DNA from: Tamilnaduibacter salinus | GTDB taxonomy: Bacteria; Pseudomonadota; Gammaproteobacteria; Pseudomonadales; Oleiphilaceae | Reading direction: 5' to 3' | DNA: 45,584 nt | Assembly: GCF_003096655.1 (NCBI RefSeq) | Contig: NZ_QEKQ01000012.1 | Span: 1-45,584 of the forward strand | In this document: positions 29,744-39,186 of the stretch, one piece after another | How the letters are laid out: every line of letters begins with the position of its first letter | Numbering within the stretch: position 1 is the stretch's first letter | Made by a program: the position numbers and the translations under genes | Notes under the pieces: model-generated | Database searches by the model: none | What the model saw: the letters and a program-made list of their open reading frames with translations, nothing else | Told to the model about the DNA's origin: nothing

Positions 29744-30702
29744 GCCGCTGGACGCTCGACTGGCCGACAGCCGCCGGTCCCCGTCTTGGCCAGGCGATCA
29801 TCCGCCGCTCGCCCGCGGACTTTTTCGTTGATGAGACGCTCGTAATGCCCCTGTCAGGCGAGGGAGAGCATCTCTGTGTCCGTCTGGAGAAAACCGGCGA
29901 TAATACCCGTTATGTGGCCGGCGGCCTCGCCCGAATCGCCGGTTGCCGGACCGGCGACATCGGGTACTGTGGTCTCAAGGATCGCTGGGCGGTGACGCGA
30001 CAGTGGTTCAGCATTCCATGGCCTGCCCGCTCGGACAGCGAGCCGCTGATCCGGGCGATCAAATCGGAATGGTCGGTGCTGGATGTCGCGCGACATGAGC
30101 GCAAGCTGCGTCGGGGTGACCACGCCGACAACCATTTCCGCCTGGTACTCCGGGATGTTTCCGCGCCAGTCAGCGACATCGACGCCCGGCTGGACACGCT
30201 TGCCCGTCAGGGCTGTCCCAATTATTTCGGCGCCCAGCGCTTTGGTCACGATGGTGGCAACCTTGATGAGGCCATGGCCGAAGCCGGTCGCCGACCCCGA
30301 AAGGGCGGGTTATACCGATCGGCGGCGCGGGCGTGGCTGTTCAATGCGGTTCTGGCGGCCCGGGTGCGGGCGGGCAATTGGCGTGACCGGCTCCCGGGCG
30401 AACCGGATGATCATGGGGTGACCGGCCCGCTCTGGGGCGATGGGGGCACGAACGCCACGGGTGAGCAGGCCTCACTGGAAACCGCGGTGGTAGCAGAGTG
30501 CCCGGAGCTGGCTGCGGTGTTCGCGACGTCCCGAATGCCGCCCGAACGACGGCGTTTGGTTCTTCTCCTGCCCGATCTCACCTGGGAGTGGCCAGCACAG
30601 GACACTTTGTCACTGTCGTTCTCGCTGCCGCCCGGGGCCTTCGCCACGTCGGTGCTGGCGGAGTTGCTGGCCGTCGCCACCGACGACAAACCGGCGGCAT
30701 GA
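29740..30702 (+). CDS. truD: tRNA pseudouridine(13) synthase
   Basis: 320 residues from a GTG that overlaps the ispF stop (GTGA). The catalytic Asp is D81 in [17 protein letters not shown]. Other TruD segments are DFFVDE (about 27-32), NYFGAQRFG and the insertion domain with [17 protein letters not shown]. It makes pseudouridine 13 in tRNA-Glu. Gene order ispD-ispF-truD-surE is that of E. coli. Confidence 0.95.
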   Translation: MSRWTLDWPTAAGPRLGQAIIRRSPADFFVDETLVMPLSGEGEHLCVRLEKTGDNTRYVAGGLARIAGCRTGDIGYCGLKDRWAVTRQWFSIPWPARSDSEPLIRAIKSEWSVLDVARHERKLRRGDHADNHFRLVLRDVSAPVSDIDARLDTLARQGCPNYFGAQRFGHDGGNLDEAMAEAGRRPRKGGLYRSAARAWLFNAVLAARVRAGNWRDRLPGEPDDHGVTGPLWGDGGTNATGEQASLETAVVAECPELAAVFATSRMPPERRRLVLLLPDLTWEWPAQDTLSLSFSLPPGAFATSVLAELLAVATDDKPAA

Positions 30703-30747
30703 ACATGATAAGATTCGGCGTTGACGACATGAATCAGGGAGTTAAAG

Positions 30748-31500
30748 GTGCGGATTCTTCTAGCGAATGACGACGGTGTGCATTCTCCGGGACTGGTCGC
30801 GCTGCACGAGGCGCTGGCGGATCTGGGGCGGATTCGGGTGGTCGCCCCGGACCGTGATCACAGTGGCGCCAGTAACTCCCTGACCCTGAACCGGCCCCTG
30901 ACCGTGGAGGAGCACCCAGGGGGCTTTCTGTCCGTGGATGGCACCCCCACCGACTGCGTCCACCTGGCGGTGAATGGTCTGTTTGATGAGCCGTTTGACC
31001 GGGTCATCTCCGGCATTAACACGCATGCCAATCTGGGCGATGATGTCATCTACTCCGGAACGGTCGCCGCGGCAACCGAGGGGCGCACCCTGGGGCTGCC
31101 GGCTATTGCGGTCTCGCTGGCCAACGAAGGCCACTACCATTACGAAACCGCCGCCAGGGCGATCCGCGAACTCGTTCAGCACGGTGACGGACTGTCACTG
31201 GGGCCGCGTTGCCTGCTGAATGTCAATGTACCGGATCGGCCCTGGGGTGAGATCGAGGGCTTCCGGGTCACCCGTCTCGGCCACCGTGAGCGGGGCGAAT
31301 CAGTGATTCCGGTGACCTGCCCGCGGGGCCGGCAGCGGTACTGGATTGGCTCGGCGGGTGAAGGGGATGACGCCGGTGAGGGGACGGACTTTCACGCCGT
31401 TCGCCATGGGTTTGTCTCGGTGACCCCGGTGCAGGTGGACATGACGCGTCACGAAGCGCTCGACTCCCTGCGCGGCTGGCTGGAGGGGGTGGGTGGATGA
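30748..31500 (+). CDS. surE: 5'/3'-nucleotidase SurE
   Basis: 250 residues from a GTG start with GGGAG upstream. Metal-binding D8-D9 occur in [34 protein letters not shown] follows, the conserved core of SurE. It is a stationary-phase survival phosphatase acting on nucleoside monophosphates and polyphosphate. Its stop overlaps the pcm start (ATGA), and both belong to the survival cluster leading to rpoS. Confidence 0.96.
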   Translation: MRILLANDDGVHSPGLVALHEALADLGRIRVVAPDRDHSGASNSLTLNRPLTVEEHPGGFLSVDGTPTDCVHLAVNGLFDEPFDRVISGINTHANLGDDVIYSGTVAAATEGRTLGLPAIAVSLANEGHYHYETAARAIRELVQHGDGLSLGPRCLLNVNVPDRPWGEIEGFRVTRLGHRERGESVIPVTCPRGRQRYWIGSAGEGDDAGEGTDFHAVRHGFVSVTPVQVDMTRHEALDSLRGWLEGVGG

Positions 31501-32153
31501 TGGCAGAGCTGGAAGGCATTGGCATGACATCGCGGCGTACCCGCATGCGTCTGGTCAATCGCTTGCGGGACCATGGTATCCAGGACGAAGACGTGCTGCG
31601 CCAGATCGGGGAGATCCCCCGGCACATCTTTCTTGATGAGGCGCTGTCCCATCGTGCCTACGAGGATACGGCCCTCCCGATCGGGCACCAGCAAACCCTG
31701 TCCCAGCCCTACGTCGTGGCGCGCATGACGGAAGTTCTGATGGCGCACCAACCGTCGCGGGTGCTGGAGATCGGGACCGGTTCCGGGTATCAGACAGCGG
31801 TTCTCGCTCGACTCGTCGATGAGGTGTTCAGTGTGGAGCGCATCAAGCCACTGCAGGACCGGGCGCGGGATCGGCTGCGTCGCCTGCGCCTCTACAACAC
31901 GACCCTCCGGTTGGCCGGTGACACCATGGGCTGGCCCGATCAGGGCCCCTTCGATGGCATTATCGTGACCGCCGCACCCGGTGGCATGCCGGATGATCTG
32001 CTGTCCCAGCTTGCGGATGGTGGTGTCATGGTCATTCCGGTCGGGGAAGAGACCCAGATGCTGACCTGCGTCGTCCGACATGGTGACGAGTTCGAGACGA
32101 CCGACATTGAGCCGGTCCGGTTCGTTCCTCTTCTGGGTGGAGTGGTGCGATGA
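31497..32153 (+). CDS. pcm: protein-L-isoaspartate O-methyltransferase
   Basis: 218 residues from the ATG overlapping surE. An internal ATG at 31524 ([10 protein letters not shown]) gives the E. coli-like N terminus and is an alternative start. The conserved PHRxFLDEAL-type segment ([10 protein letters not shown]), [14 protein letters not shown] and the S-adenosylmethionine motif [12 protein letters not shown] are present. It repairs isoaspartyl residues in aged proteins. The stop overlaps the DUF368 gene start. Confidence 0.95.
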   Translation: MMAELEGIGMTSRRTRMRLVNRLRDHGIQDEDVLRQIGEIPRHIFLDEALSHRAYEDTALPIGHQQTLSQPYVVARMTEVLMAHQPSRVLEIGTGSGYQTAVLARLVDEVFSVERIKPLQDRARDRLRRLRLYNTTLRLAGDTMGWPDQGPFDGIIVTAAPGGMPDDLLSQLADGGVMVIPVGEETQMLTCVVRHGDEFETTDIEPVRFVPLLGGVVR

Positions 32154-33112
32154 GCGAACCGGCCGGCGCCCCCCAGCGCCTGCTTGGAGTCGCACTTCGT
32201 GGGATGGCCATGGGGGCGGCCGACGTGGTTCCCGGTGTCTCGGGCGGCACCATTGCATTTATTACCGGTATCTACCAACGCCTTCTGGATGCGCTCGGAA
32301 ATGCACCGACGCGCCTCTGGAGAGCGATCCGACAGCGCCAGGTCTCCGGTTTGTGGCAGTCACTGGACGGCGCCTTTCTGGCGACCCTGCTGAGCGGCAT
32401 CCTGTTCAGCGTCATGACGCTGGCGGGTGTCATCCAGCATGCCCTCGAGACCTGGCCCATCCCCGTATGGAGCTTTTTCTTCGGTCTGATTCTCGCGTCA
32501 GCCTGGCATATCGGCCGGGATGTGGGGCGATGGCGGGGAGACCGTGTGGCTCTGTTGCTGGCTGGTGCGGCCTTGGCCTGGTGGGTCACGGGGCTCACCC
32601 CCGGGCAGGCGCCGGTGAACACCATGACGTTGTTTGGTGCAGGCGCGCTGGCAATCAGTGCCATGATCCTGCCTGGCATCTCCGGCAGCTTTGTTCTTCT
32701 GCTCTTGGGAATGTATACACCCGTTCTTTCGGCAATTGACGGGCTCGCCGTGTCGGATCTGGCCGTGTTTGCGCTGGGCTGCGGGGCCGGCCTGCTGGCA
32801 TTTGCCCGTGTGCTATCGTCATTAATGCATCGGTTCCCGGATCGGATGTTGGCACTGCTGACGGGCGTGATGCTGGGCGCCCTCAATGCCGTCTGGCCCT
32901 GGAAGCAGACGATCAGTTGGCGGCTTGATCGTGACGGTGAGCGGGTGCCTCTGGTGCAGGAAAACCTGATGCCGGGCGATTTCGGGGCAGTGACGGGGGA
33001 GCCGGTTTTTCTCAAAACTGCCTTGATGGCTGTCCTGATCGGGGTGATACTCGTTTTCGCGGTGGATGGTTACAGGGCCTTCCGTCAGTGTAAAAAGCGC
33101 GCGCTGTCATGA
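32150..33112 (+). CDS. DUF368 polytopic membrane protein
   Basis: 320 residues with about eight or nine hydrophobic segments. The N-terminal GMAMGAADVVPGVSGGTIAF and a second related segment AISAMILPGISGSFVLLLLG form the repeated hallmark of DUF368. The ATG overlaps the pcm stop by 4 bases. DUF368 proteins have been linked to recycling of undecaprenyl phosphate across the membrane (the PopT group); applying that here is inference. It sits between pcm and nlpD, a place where many relatives carry it. Confidence 0.88.
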   Translation: MSEPAGAPQRLLGVALRGMAMGAADVVPGVSGGTIAFITGIYQRLLDALGNAPTRLWRAIRQRQVSGLWQSLDGAFLATLLSGILFSVMTLAGVIQHALETWPIPVWSFFFGLILASAWHIGRDVGRWRGDRVALLLAGAALAWWVTGLTPGQAPVNTMTLFGAGALAISAMILPGISGSFVLLLLGMYTPVLSAIDGLAVSDLAVFALGCGAGLLAFARVLSSLMHRFPDRMLALLTGVMLGALNAVWPWKQTISWRLDRDGERVPLVQENLMPGDFGAVTGEPVFLKTALMAVLIGVILVFAVDGYRAFRQCKKRALS

Positions 33113-33130
33113 AGTTAGCGTCTTGCAGGT

Positions 33131-33157
33131 GTTACCGGTAATGTTCCTGTCGGTAAC
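33131..33157. promoter_or_regulatory. GTTACC/GGTAAC inverted repeat upstream of nlpD
   Basis: The AT-rich 169-base gap before nlpD contains GTTACC at 33131-33136 and GGTAAC at 33152-33157, 15 bases apart. A further GTAACC occurs near 33173. It is a candidate protein-binding site. I could not assign -35 and -10 boxes with confidence. Confidence 0.3.
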
Positions 33158-33281
33158 AAACGCCCGTATTACGTAACCTTAACCTGTACAAAAAATACGC
33201 AATTATTCAGGCAGTTAGCTGGCGTTCTTTAGGCAAATCCCGATACACAAAGACTATTTAATCATAAGAAAATATCGAATT

Positions 33282-34121
33282 ATGCCGGAGAGGTTTAAAA
33301 ATCGGGCCCGTTGCCGGGTCGGTCGTCCGGCCTTCCCGCGACTCACGATCGTCACGTTGCGCTTTTTGATGGGGTGCCTGTTTTGCCTGCCTGTCATTCT
33401 CACCGGCTGTAATACCACGGCGATATATCAGGATGATCGTTACAACCCACCCGTCTACTGGGGGCGCCATGTGGTTCAGCAGGGCGAAACGCTCTACAGC
33501 ATATCGATGCGTTATGGTAGGGATTACAGGGAGTTAGGTGATGCCAACGGCCTCTCGCCGCCCTACCATCTGGACGTTGGGCAGGTGATTCGGCTCGATG
33601 TCCGTGGCGAGATTCCCGATCATTCCACCACCGCATCCCGATCGGCGACGGCTCCGAAACCGTCGCCATCCCCCGAGCCCGATGAGACGTCGGTCGCTTC
33701 TTCACCCTCCAGCCCATCACCGTCGCCAACCCCGTCACAGTCCGGTGGGGCCATTGACTGGCGGTGGCCCGGTTCTGGCACTGTGCTTGCAGGGTACAGC
33801 ACATCCGGAAAAGTCAATAAAGGGATTGATCTGGACGGACAGGCCGGAGACCCGGTCCGGGCCGCCGCACACGGTAAGGTCGTGTACGCCGGCAACGGCC
33901 TGCTCGGATACGGTAACCTGATCATCATCAATCACAACGAGCGTTACCTCAGTGCCTACGCGCACAATCGAGCCATGCTGGTGAAAGAAGGAGAGGATGT
34001 CGCTGCCGGTCAGACAATTGCCGAGATGGGCAGCAGCGGGACGAGCCGTACGAAACTGCACTTTGAGATTCGTAAGAACGGTGAGCCTGTCAATCCGCTG
34101 GGTTACCTCCCGGAGAGATAG
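33282..34121 (+). CDS. nlpD: murein hydrolase activator NlpD
   Basis: 279 residues. A long basic N-terminal region and signal peptide end in lipobox ILTGC with Cys43. A LysM domain (about 62-108, [16 protein letters not shown]) binds peptidoglycan. A Ser/Pro-rich linker (about 115-160) precedes a LytM/M23 domain (about 165-277). Zinc ligands are missing: the first His of HxGxD is Asn (NKGIDL) and the HxH pair reads KLH. This matches E. coli NlpD, which activates amidase AmiC and is not itself a peptidase. The order surE-pcm-nlpD-rpoS is conserved. The rpoS promoter probably lies inside this gene, as in E. coli. Confidence 0.94.
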   Translation: MPERFKNRARCRVGRPAFPRLTIVTLRFLMGCLFCLPVILTGCNTTAIYQDDRYNPPVYWGRHVVQQGETLYSISMRYGRDYRELGDANGLSPPYHLDVGQVIRLDVRGEIPDHSTTASRSATAPKPSPSPEPDETSVASSPSSPSPSPTPSQSGGAIDWRWPGSGTVLAGYSTSGKVNKGIDLDGQAGDPVRAAAHGKVVYAGNGLLGYGNLIIINHNERYLSAYAHNRAMLVKEGEDVAAGQTIAEMGSSGTSRTKLHFEIRKNGEPVNPLGYLPER

Positions 34122-34291
34122 ACAACTGCCCGAGACGCAGTACGGATAATAAAAAACACCGTCAAAAGAAAAACAATCGCCTGAAAACGAGCAGTCAACA
34201 ACCTGACAACCGAAACCGGAAAAGAACAGACGCTCATCCGGGCCGTCCGGTCAATGAGCACATAAAGACAGGTAAAAGCGGGGCCAGAGTT
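34122..34291 (+). promoter_or_regulatory. rpoS leader region
   Basis: The 170 bases between nlpD and rpoS are strikingly A-rich, with AATAATAAAAAA (about 34146-34157) and AAAAGAAAAACAA further on, like the AAN/ARN repeats bound by Hfq. A stem-loop (GCTCAT 34233-34238 with ATGAGC 34255-34260, inner CCGG/CCGG) ends about 31 bases before the rpoS ATG. E. coli rpoS also has an Hfq-binding A-rich leader controlled by small RNAs. Functional similarity is inference. Confidence 0.45.
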
Positions 34292-35293
34292 ATGTCAGCA
34301 GACCGTGAAGAAATGATCGTCGATCGGGTTGCGGATATCGAAGCATCGGAAGAAGAAGCGCTGGAAGAGGGACTGGAGGAAAAAAGCACGGAAACCACGC
34401 AGAGCGAAACCCAGACCAGTCAATCGGTCAGCAATGGGACACGCTATTATTCCAATCACCGCCAGCTGGACGCCACCCAGCTCTACCTCAATGAAATCGG
34501 TTTCTCGCCACTGCTCACGCCGGACGAGGAAAAGCATTTCGCCCGCCTCGCGCGCAAGGGCGATGAGTCCGGCCGGCGCCGGATGATCGAGAGCAACCTG
34601 CGACTCGTGGTCAAGATCGCCCGGCGATACGTTAATCGCGGCCTGACACTGCTCGATCTGATTGAGGAGGGTAACCTCGGCCTCATTCGGGCTGTCGAGA
34701 AATTCGATCCGGAGCGGGGTTTCCGCTTCTCGACCTACGCCACCTGGTGGATTCGTCAGACGATTGAGCGGGCGATCATGAATCAGACCCGAACGATCCG
34801 TCTGCCAATTCATGTCGTCAAGGAACTCAATCTGTACCTTCGTGCAGCCCGGGAGCTGACGCAGAAGCTGGACCATGAGCCCAGCGCTGAAGAAATCGCA
34901 GAGGTGGTGGACAAACCAGTCCGGGACGTCAAACGAATGCTGGGGCTGAACGAGCGTGTCGCGTCTGTGGATACGCCGATTGGCAACAGCGGTGAGAAGT
35001 CCCTGCTGGATACGGTCGCGGACGAATCCGCGTCGGACCCGATGGACCAGCTCCAGGACACCAACATGCGGGGCTGCATCGAGCGCTGGATGGACCAGCT
35101 CAGCGACAAGCAGCAGGAAGTGTTGGCCCGTCGGTTTGGCCTGCGTGGATGCCAGACCAGCACACTCGAAGAGGTGGGCCAGGAGATTGGCCTGACACGG
35201 GAGCGGGTCCGCCAGATTCAGGTGGAGGCTTTGCGCCGCCTTCGGGAGATTCTGGAAAAGGAGGGGCTGTCCGGTGCAACGCTCTTCAAGTGA
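34292..35293 (+). CDS. rpoS: RNA polymerase sigma factor RpoS
   Basis: 333 residues. After an acidic N-terminal stretch, region 1.2-2 reads [16 protein letters not shown], then [35 protein letters not shown] and [18 protein letters not shown]. Region 3 starts [10 protein letters not shown]. Region 4.2 has [20 protein letters not shown]. The NRGL and HVVKELN wording is that of RpoS rather than RpoD. It directs general-stress and stationary-phase transcription. It is preceded by nlpD and closed by a strong terminator. Confidence 0.97.
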   Translation: MSADREEMIVDRVADIEASEEEALEEGLEEKSTETTQSETQTSQSVSNGTRYYSNHRQLDATQLYLNEIGFSPLLTPDEEKHFARLARKGDESGRRRMIESNLRLVVKIARRYVNRGLTLLDLIEEGNLGLIRAVEKFDPERGFRFSTYATWWIRQTIERAIMNQTRTIRLPIHVVKELNLYLRAARELTQKLDHEPSAEEIAEVVDKPVRDVKRMLGLNERVASVDTPIGNSGEKSLLDTVADESASDPMDQLQDTNMRGCIERWMDQLSDKQQEVLARRFGLRGCQTSTLEEVGQEIGLTRERVRQIQVEALRRLREILEKEGLSGATLFK

Positions 35294-35315
35294 CCGCCGG
35301 AAGAGCAATCCACTG

Positions 35316-35347
35316 AAAACCGGCTCCCTTCGGAGCCGGTTTTTTTA
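35316..35347 (+). terminator. rpoS intrinsic terminator
   Basis: A 9-bp stem (35319-35327 with 35332-35340, stable CTTC loop) is followed by six T. It lies 23 bases after the rpoS stop. Confidence 0.95.
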
Positions 35348-35384
35348 TGAGTCGTCGCGAATAACCAAAACCTGTAGCCAATGT

Positions 35385-35398
35385 CTCCGACGTCGGAG
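35385..35398. repeat. 14-bp perfect palindrome
   Basis: CTCCGACGTCGGAG is a perfect 14-bp palindrome, extending to ATG/CAT after one mismatch on each side. It lies in the 198-base gap between the rpoS terminator and the next gene. It could be an operator. No other gene is seen in this gap. Confidence 0.4.
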
Positions 35399-35544
35399 TC
35401 ATCCGCAAAACGACCGCGCTTGCTGACAAAGTCCCGTCAATGGGCGGCTGGGTTTACGTCGGCCCTCGTCATTCCAGTCAGCCCCTAAACAGTGTCCCTC
35501 TGTTAGACTGTTGTTTTCAATCGTAATTCAGAGGACTTGTCGAG

Positions 35545-36111
35545 ATGAAATCTGTCGCCGTCGCCATCATGCTCACGCTCTCACTGATCCCGCCGCTCCA
35601 GGCCCGGACGGTGGAGGGGGTGGAGATGCCGGAGTCGGTGACGGTGGACGATCAGTCTCTGGTGCTGAATGGGGCGGGCGTCCGCTCCAAGTGGTTCCTG
35701 AATCTCTATGTCGGCGGTCTCTACCTGCCTGAGCCGAGCGAGGACGCCCGCCAGGTGATCCAGTCCGGGCAGCCACAGATGATCCGCCTGCATATCATTT
35801 CCGACATGATCACCAGCGAGCGCATGCGTGAGGCCACCATTGAGGGGTTCCGGGCCTCAACGGACGGCCATCTGGAACGCGTCCAGCCCAAGCTGGATCA
35901 GTTCCTGAGGATGTTCGATGAGTCCATTCAGGAAGGGGACGTGTTCGACCTCAAGGCCATTCCCGGCCAGGGGATCGTCGGGTACAAGAATGGCGAGAAG
36001 CTCCACGCGATCGACGGACACACCTTCAAGGAGCAGGTGTTCGGCATCTGGCTCTCGGACGAACCGGCACAGGCGTCTCTCAGGGAAGCCATGTTGGGCA
36101 TGGACGACTGA
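35545..36111 (+). CDS. secreted chalcone-isomerase-like protein
   Basis: 188 residues with a signal peptide (about 1-22, cleavage after LQA). The mature domain shows the chalcone-isomerase-like pattern: LVLNGAGVRSKWFLNLYVGGLYLPE, a Met-rich helix (SERMREATIEGF) and late GYKNGEKL and FKEQVFGIWLSDEPA segments. Bacterial members of this group are periplasmic with unknown ligand and lack the flavonoid chemistry of plants. It is a single-gene unit with GAGG upstream and ends 7 bases from the convergent nth. Confidence 0.85.
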   Translation: MKSVAVAIMLTLSLIPPLQARTVEGVEMPESVTVDDQSLVLNGAGVRSKWFLNLYVGGLYLPEPSEDARQVIQSGQPQMIRLHIISDMITSERMREATIEGFRASTDGHLERVQPKLDQFLRMFDESIQEGDVFDLKAIPGQGIVGYKNGEKLHAIDGHTFKEQVFGIWLSDEPAQASLREAMLGMDD

Positions 36112-36118
36112 ACCCCGT

Positions 36119-36766
36119 TCACGTCACTTCGAGGTAATCCCGCTTGTCGCGGAATTCGCAGAGGTCTTCAATGATGCAGGCCCCGCAACGGGGCTTGCGA
36201 GCGGTGCAGGTGTAGCGCCCATGGAGAATGAGCCAGTGGTGGGCGTCCTGAAGATAGGCCTTTGGCACCAGCCGCAGTAGTTTTTTCTCCACATCCAGCA
36301 CCGTTTTCCCTGGCGCGATACCGGTTCGGTTAGAGACCCGGTAGATGTGGGTATCGACAGCCATGGTGGGCTGACCGAAGGCGGTATTCAGTACCACGTT
36401 GGCGGTCTTTCGCCCAACACCGGGGAGAGCCTCCAGCGCCTTTCGGGTGCCGGGTACCTCGCCACCGTGCCGCTCGACGAGCGCCGCGCAGGTTTTCATG
36501 ATGTTGGCGGCCTTGCTGTTATACAGACCGATGGTTTTGATGTAGTGCTTGAGCCCGTCCTCGCCCAGATCCAGGATCGCCTGTGGGGTATTGGCGACCG
36601 GGAAGAGCTTCGCGGTGGCCTTGTTCACTCCCACGTCTGTGGCCTGGGCCGAGAGGATGACCGCCACCAGCAGCTCGAACGGCGTATCGTAGGCCAGCTC
36701 CGTGGTGGGCTTGGGGTTGTCCGCCTTCAGTCGTTCAAAAATCTCGATGCGTTTGTCGCGGTTCAT
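36119..36766 (-). CDS. nth: endonuclease III
   Basis: 215 residues. The helix-hairpin-helix has catalytic K120 (GVGRKTANVV) and D138 (AVDTHIYR). The 4Fe-4S cluster cysteines C187, C194, C197 and C203 are at the same positions as in E. coli. It is a DNA glycosylase/AP lyase for oxidised pyrimidines. It is the last gene of the rsxABCDGE-nth operon, 8 bases after rsxE, exactly the E. coli arrangement. Confidence 0.97.
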   Translation of the reverse strand: MNRDKRIEIFERLKADNPKPTTELAYDTPFELLVAVILSAQATDVGVNKATAKLFPVANTPQAILDLGEDGLKHYIKTIGLYNSKAANIMKTCAALVERHGGEVPGTRKALEALPGVGRKTANVVLNTAFGQPTMAVDTHIYRVSNRTGIAPGKTVLDVEKKLLRLVPKAYLQDAHHWLILHGRYTCTARKPRCGACIIEDLCEFRDKRDYLEVT

Positions 36767-36774
36767 GAGTGTCC

Positions 36775-37488
36775 TCAGGAAATGTGACCGGTCACACGGA
36801 CGCGTTTGCTGCCGGGCGTCACCTCACTGGCCTGGCGCGCTCGCCGTGCCTGGATCTGGCCATCAATGGCGTTCTTCAGGGCGATCAGCAGCCCGAGCCC
36901 GACAAAGGCCCCCGGCGGCAGAACCATGAACAGCACATCGGTGTACTCCGGAAACGGCCGCCAGACCCAGTCCTGTGCCGTCGGGCCAAAGATCAGTGCC
37001 ATGTCGCGGAACAGCGTTCCCTGTCCAACCAGTTCCCTCAGCCCGCCCAGTACGATCAGTACCAGCAGGAATCCCACGCCCATCATGGCGCCATCCAGGA
37101 TGGACGGCAGGACCGGGTTGCGGGAGGCGAACGCATCGGCCCGTCCCAGAATGGCGCAGTTGGTGACGATCAGTGGGATAAAAATGCCCAGAATCTGATA
37201 CAGCTCGTAGGTGTAGGCTTTCATCAGCAGCTCGGCGCAGGTCACGAACGAGGCAATGATCATCACGAAAGCGGGGAGCCGAACGGACTCGGCCACAAAG
37301 TTGCGGATCAGGGAGACGGCGAGGTTCGAGCCCACCAGAACCAGTAGTGTGGCCAGACCCAGACCGATGGCGTTGACTACCGTGCCGGTCACCGCCAGCA
37401 ATGGGCACAGGCCCAGCACCTGAACCAGGGCCGGGTTATTGTCCCAGAGCCCGTTGCGGATGATCTCGACGGGTCGGGGTGTCGCCAT
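36775..37488 (-). CDS. rsxE: Rsx/Rnf complex membrane subunit E
   Basis: 237 residues with about six membrane helices and the family start [18 protein letters not shown] conserved Asn/Cys-containing helix reads [14 protein letters not shown]. It is an inner-membrane channel-like subunit homologous to RsxA and NqrD. The start overlaps the rsxG stop (ATGA). It is part of the electron-transport complex that moves electrons between NADH and ferredoxin-like carriers and, as Rsx, keeps SoxR reduced in E. coli. Confidence 0.95.
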   Translation of the reverse strand: MATPRPVEIIRNGLWDNNPALVQVLGLCPLLAVTGTVVNAIGLGLATLLVLVGSNLAVSLIRNFVAESVRLPAFVMIIASFVTCAELLMKAYTYELYQILGIFIPLIVTNCAILGRADAFASRNPVLPSILDGAMMGVGFLLVLIVLGGLRELVGQGTLFRDMALIFGPTAQDWVWRPFPEYTDVLFMVLPPGAFVGLGLLIALKNAIDGQIQARRARQASEVTPGSKRVRVTGHIS

Positions 37489-38138
37489 CAGTCCGTCTCC
37501 TCGGTCGGTGTGGGGGCGTTGCCTGCCAGCAGCGTCTCACGATGCGACCGGAAGTATACCAGCGCCTCCCGGACCGCGTGGACGACCGCCCGGGGTGTGA
37601 TGGTGGCGCCGGTGAACTGATCAAACGCGCCGCCGTCTTTGGCCACGGTCCATTCTTCCGCCGGCGGCTGGCCCAGCTCTTTGCCGGCGAAGTCGCGAAC
37701 CCAGTCCGATTTGCGGGTTTCGATCTTGTCTCCGAGGCCGGGGGTTTCCTGGTGGCGGGTGACGCGAACGCCCAGCACATCGCCCGAGCGGTCGATACCC
37801 ACCAGCAGGTTGATGTCCCCGGAGTAACCGTCTGGAGCAATCACGGGCAGGATCAGCCCGGTGACGCGTCCCTCCCGGCGCACGAGGTGAGCCGTGGCCG
37901 GCTGATCGAGCCCCAGAGCGGGCGTGGCTGGCAGCGTCAGCGTGTCCGAAAGCAGGTCATTGGTATGCTGGGTCTCAGGAACAATCTGGAACAGGGCCCG
38001 GGACTCGGCCCGAGCCTCCTGTTTGGCGATCCGATCCTGTGTCAGGCCGTGGGTTAGGGCGATGGTGCCCGCCGTGATCAGGGCGAACAGGGCCAGACCG
38101 ACGGCGTTGCGCGTCATGGCGCGAACGACAGGGTTCAC
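37488..38138 (-). CDS. rsxG: Rsx/Rnf complex FMN-binding subunit G
   Basis: 216 residues from a GTG at 38138. AGGAGG lies 8 bases upstream, inside the end of rsxD, and this start fits the 4-base spacing of the operon. The open frame to 38183 is not supported. One N-terminal membrane helix (about 10-30) is followed by a periplasmic domain. The covalent FMN site is the Thr of TGAT near residue 179 ([11 protein letters not shown]). An ATG at 38117 is a second alternative. It overlaps rsxE. Confidence 0.93.
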   Translation of the reverse strand: MNPVVRAMTRNAVGLALFALITAGTIALTHGLTQDRIAKQEARAESRALFQIVPETQHTNDLLSDTLTLPATPALGLDQPATAHLVRREGRVTGLILPVIAPDGYSGDINLLVGIDRSGDVLGVRVTRHQETPGLGDKIETRKSDWVRDFAGKELGQPPAEEWTVAKDGGAFDQFTGATITPRAVVHAVREALVYFRSHRETLLAGNAPTPTEETD

Positions 38139-38139
38139 C

Positions 38140-39186
38140 TCAGGCGCCTCCTGTTCCGACCCGCCGGGCCTTGCGGTGACCATAGGTCCGGGGCTGGGTG
38201 TAATGATCGATAAAGGGCACCGACAGATTCATCAGGAGCACGGCGAATGCGATGGCATCGGGATAGGTGCCCCAGGTACGGATGACATACAGCAGCAGGC
38301 CGATTCCCGCGCCGTAGATCAGTTTGCCGCGGTGACTGGTGGCGGCGGAGACCGGGTCGGTGGCGATGAAGAATGCGCCCAGCATGGTCGCGCCGGAGAC
38401 GAGGTGCAGCGACAGGGGCGTGGCCCGGTCCGGATCCCAGCCGAACACGAGACTCATCAGGGCCAGGGAGGCCAGCAGGCTGACCGGAATGTGCCAGCTG
38501 ATGATCCGGCGCCACAGCAGGAACAGGCCGCCGGCCAGGAAGCCGGCGTTGACCCATTCCCAGCCCCGGGCGATCCCGTCACCAAAGGTGGGGTGTGTCG
38601 TCACCTGACTGGCCAGCGCACCCGCGATGCCATGCTTGTAGACGTCCAGCGGCGTCGCCATGGTGAAGGCATCCACTGGCGTTGAGCCCCCGAAGATAAT
38701 GGACAGCGTCTCGATCAGCCCGGGCAGAACGGCTTCTTCGGTGCCGGCGGGGGCCACCCACCGGGTGGTCAAGGCCACTGGAAACGACACCAGGACCAAG
38801 GCATAGCCCACCATCGCCGGGTTGAATGGATTGGCGCCCAGCCCCCCATACAGCTGCTTGGCCAGCACAATGGCGCTGATGACGGCGATGGCGCTGACCC
38901 ACCATGGCGTGAGCGGCGGCAGGGACAAGCCCAGCAGCAGCCCCGTCAGCGCGGCGGTGTTGTCACGCAGGAAGAAACGCACCGGGCGCTGGCGCAGTGC
39001 CAGCACGGCGGCTTCCGTGCCTACCGACAGGGCGATGCAGAACACGGTGTTGATGAGGTTGCCCCAGCCGAAGAACAGGGTCTGGGCCAGCAGGCCGGGC
39101 AGGGCGGCGGCCATGACCCAGGCCATGAGACGGCCGGTCCGGTTGGGCCCGGGCTGGTGTGGGGAGGAGGTGCGTCCACGGTTCAT
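38140..39186 (-). CDS. rsxD: Rsx/Rnf complex membrane subunit D
   Basis: 348 residues with about nine to ten membrane helices, homologous to NqrB. The segment [11 protein letters not shown] is the probable covalent-flavin region. Its wording departs from the TGAT of rsxG, which I did not verify against relatives. [15 protein letters not shown] and [13 protein letters not shown] are typical RnfD segments. The start overlaps the rsxC stop by 4 bases. Confidence 0.95.
   Translation of the reverse strand: MNRGRTSSPHQPGPNRTGRLMAWVMAAALPGLLAQTLFFGWGNLINTVFCIALSVGTEAAVLALRQRPVRFFLRDNTAALTGLLLGLSLPPLTPWWVSAIAVISAIVLAKQLYGGLGANPFNPAMVGYALVLVSFPVALTTRWVAPAGTEEAVLPGLIETLSIIFGGSTPVDAFTMATPLDVYKHGIAGALASQVTTHPTFGDGIARGWEWVNAGFLAGGLFLLWRRIISWHIPVSLLASLALMSLVFGWDPDRATPLSLHLVSGATMLGAFFIATDPVSAATSHRGKLIYGAGIGLLLYVIRTWGTYPDAIAFAVLLMNLSVPFIDHYTQPRTYGHRKARRVGTGGA

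Noticed and set aside
33282-34121. Active M23 peptidase in nlpD
   Set aside because: Zinc-ligand positions are changed (Asn and Lys in place of His), so it was called an amidase activator.
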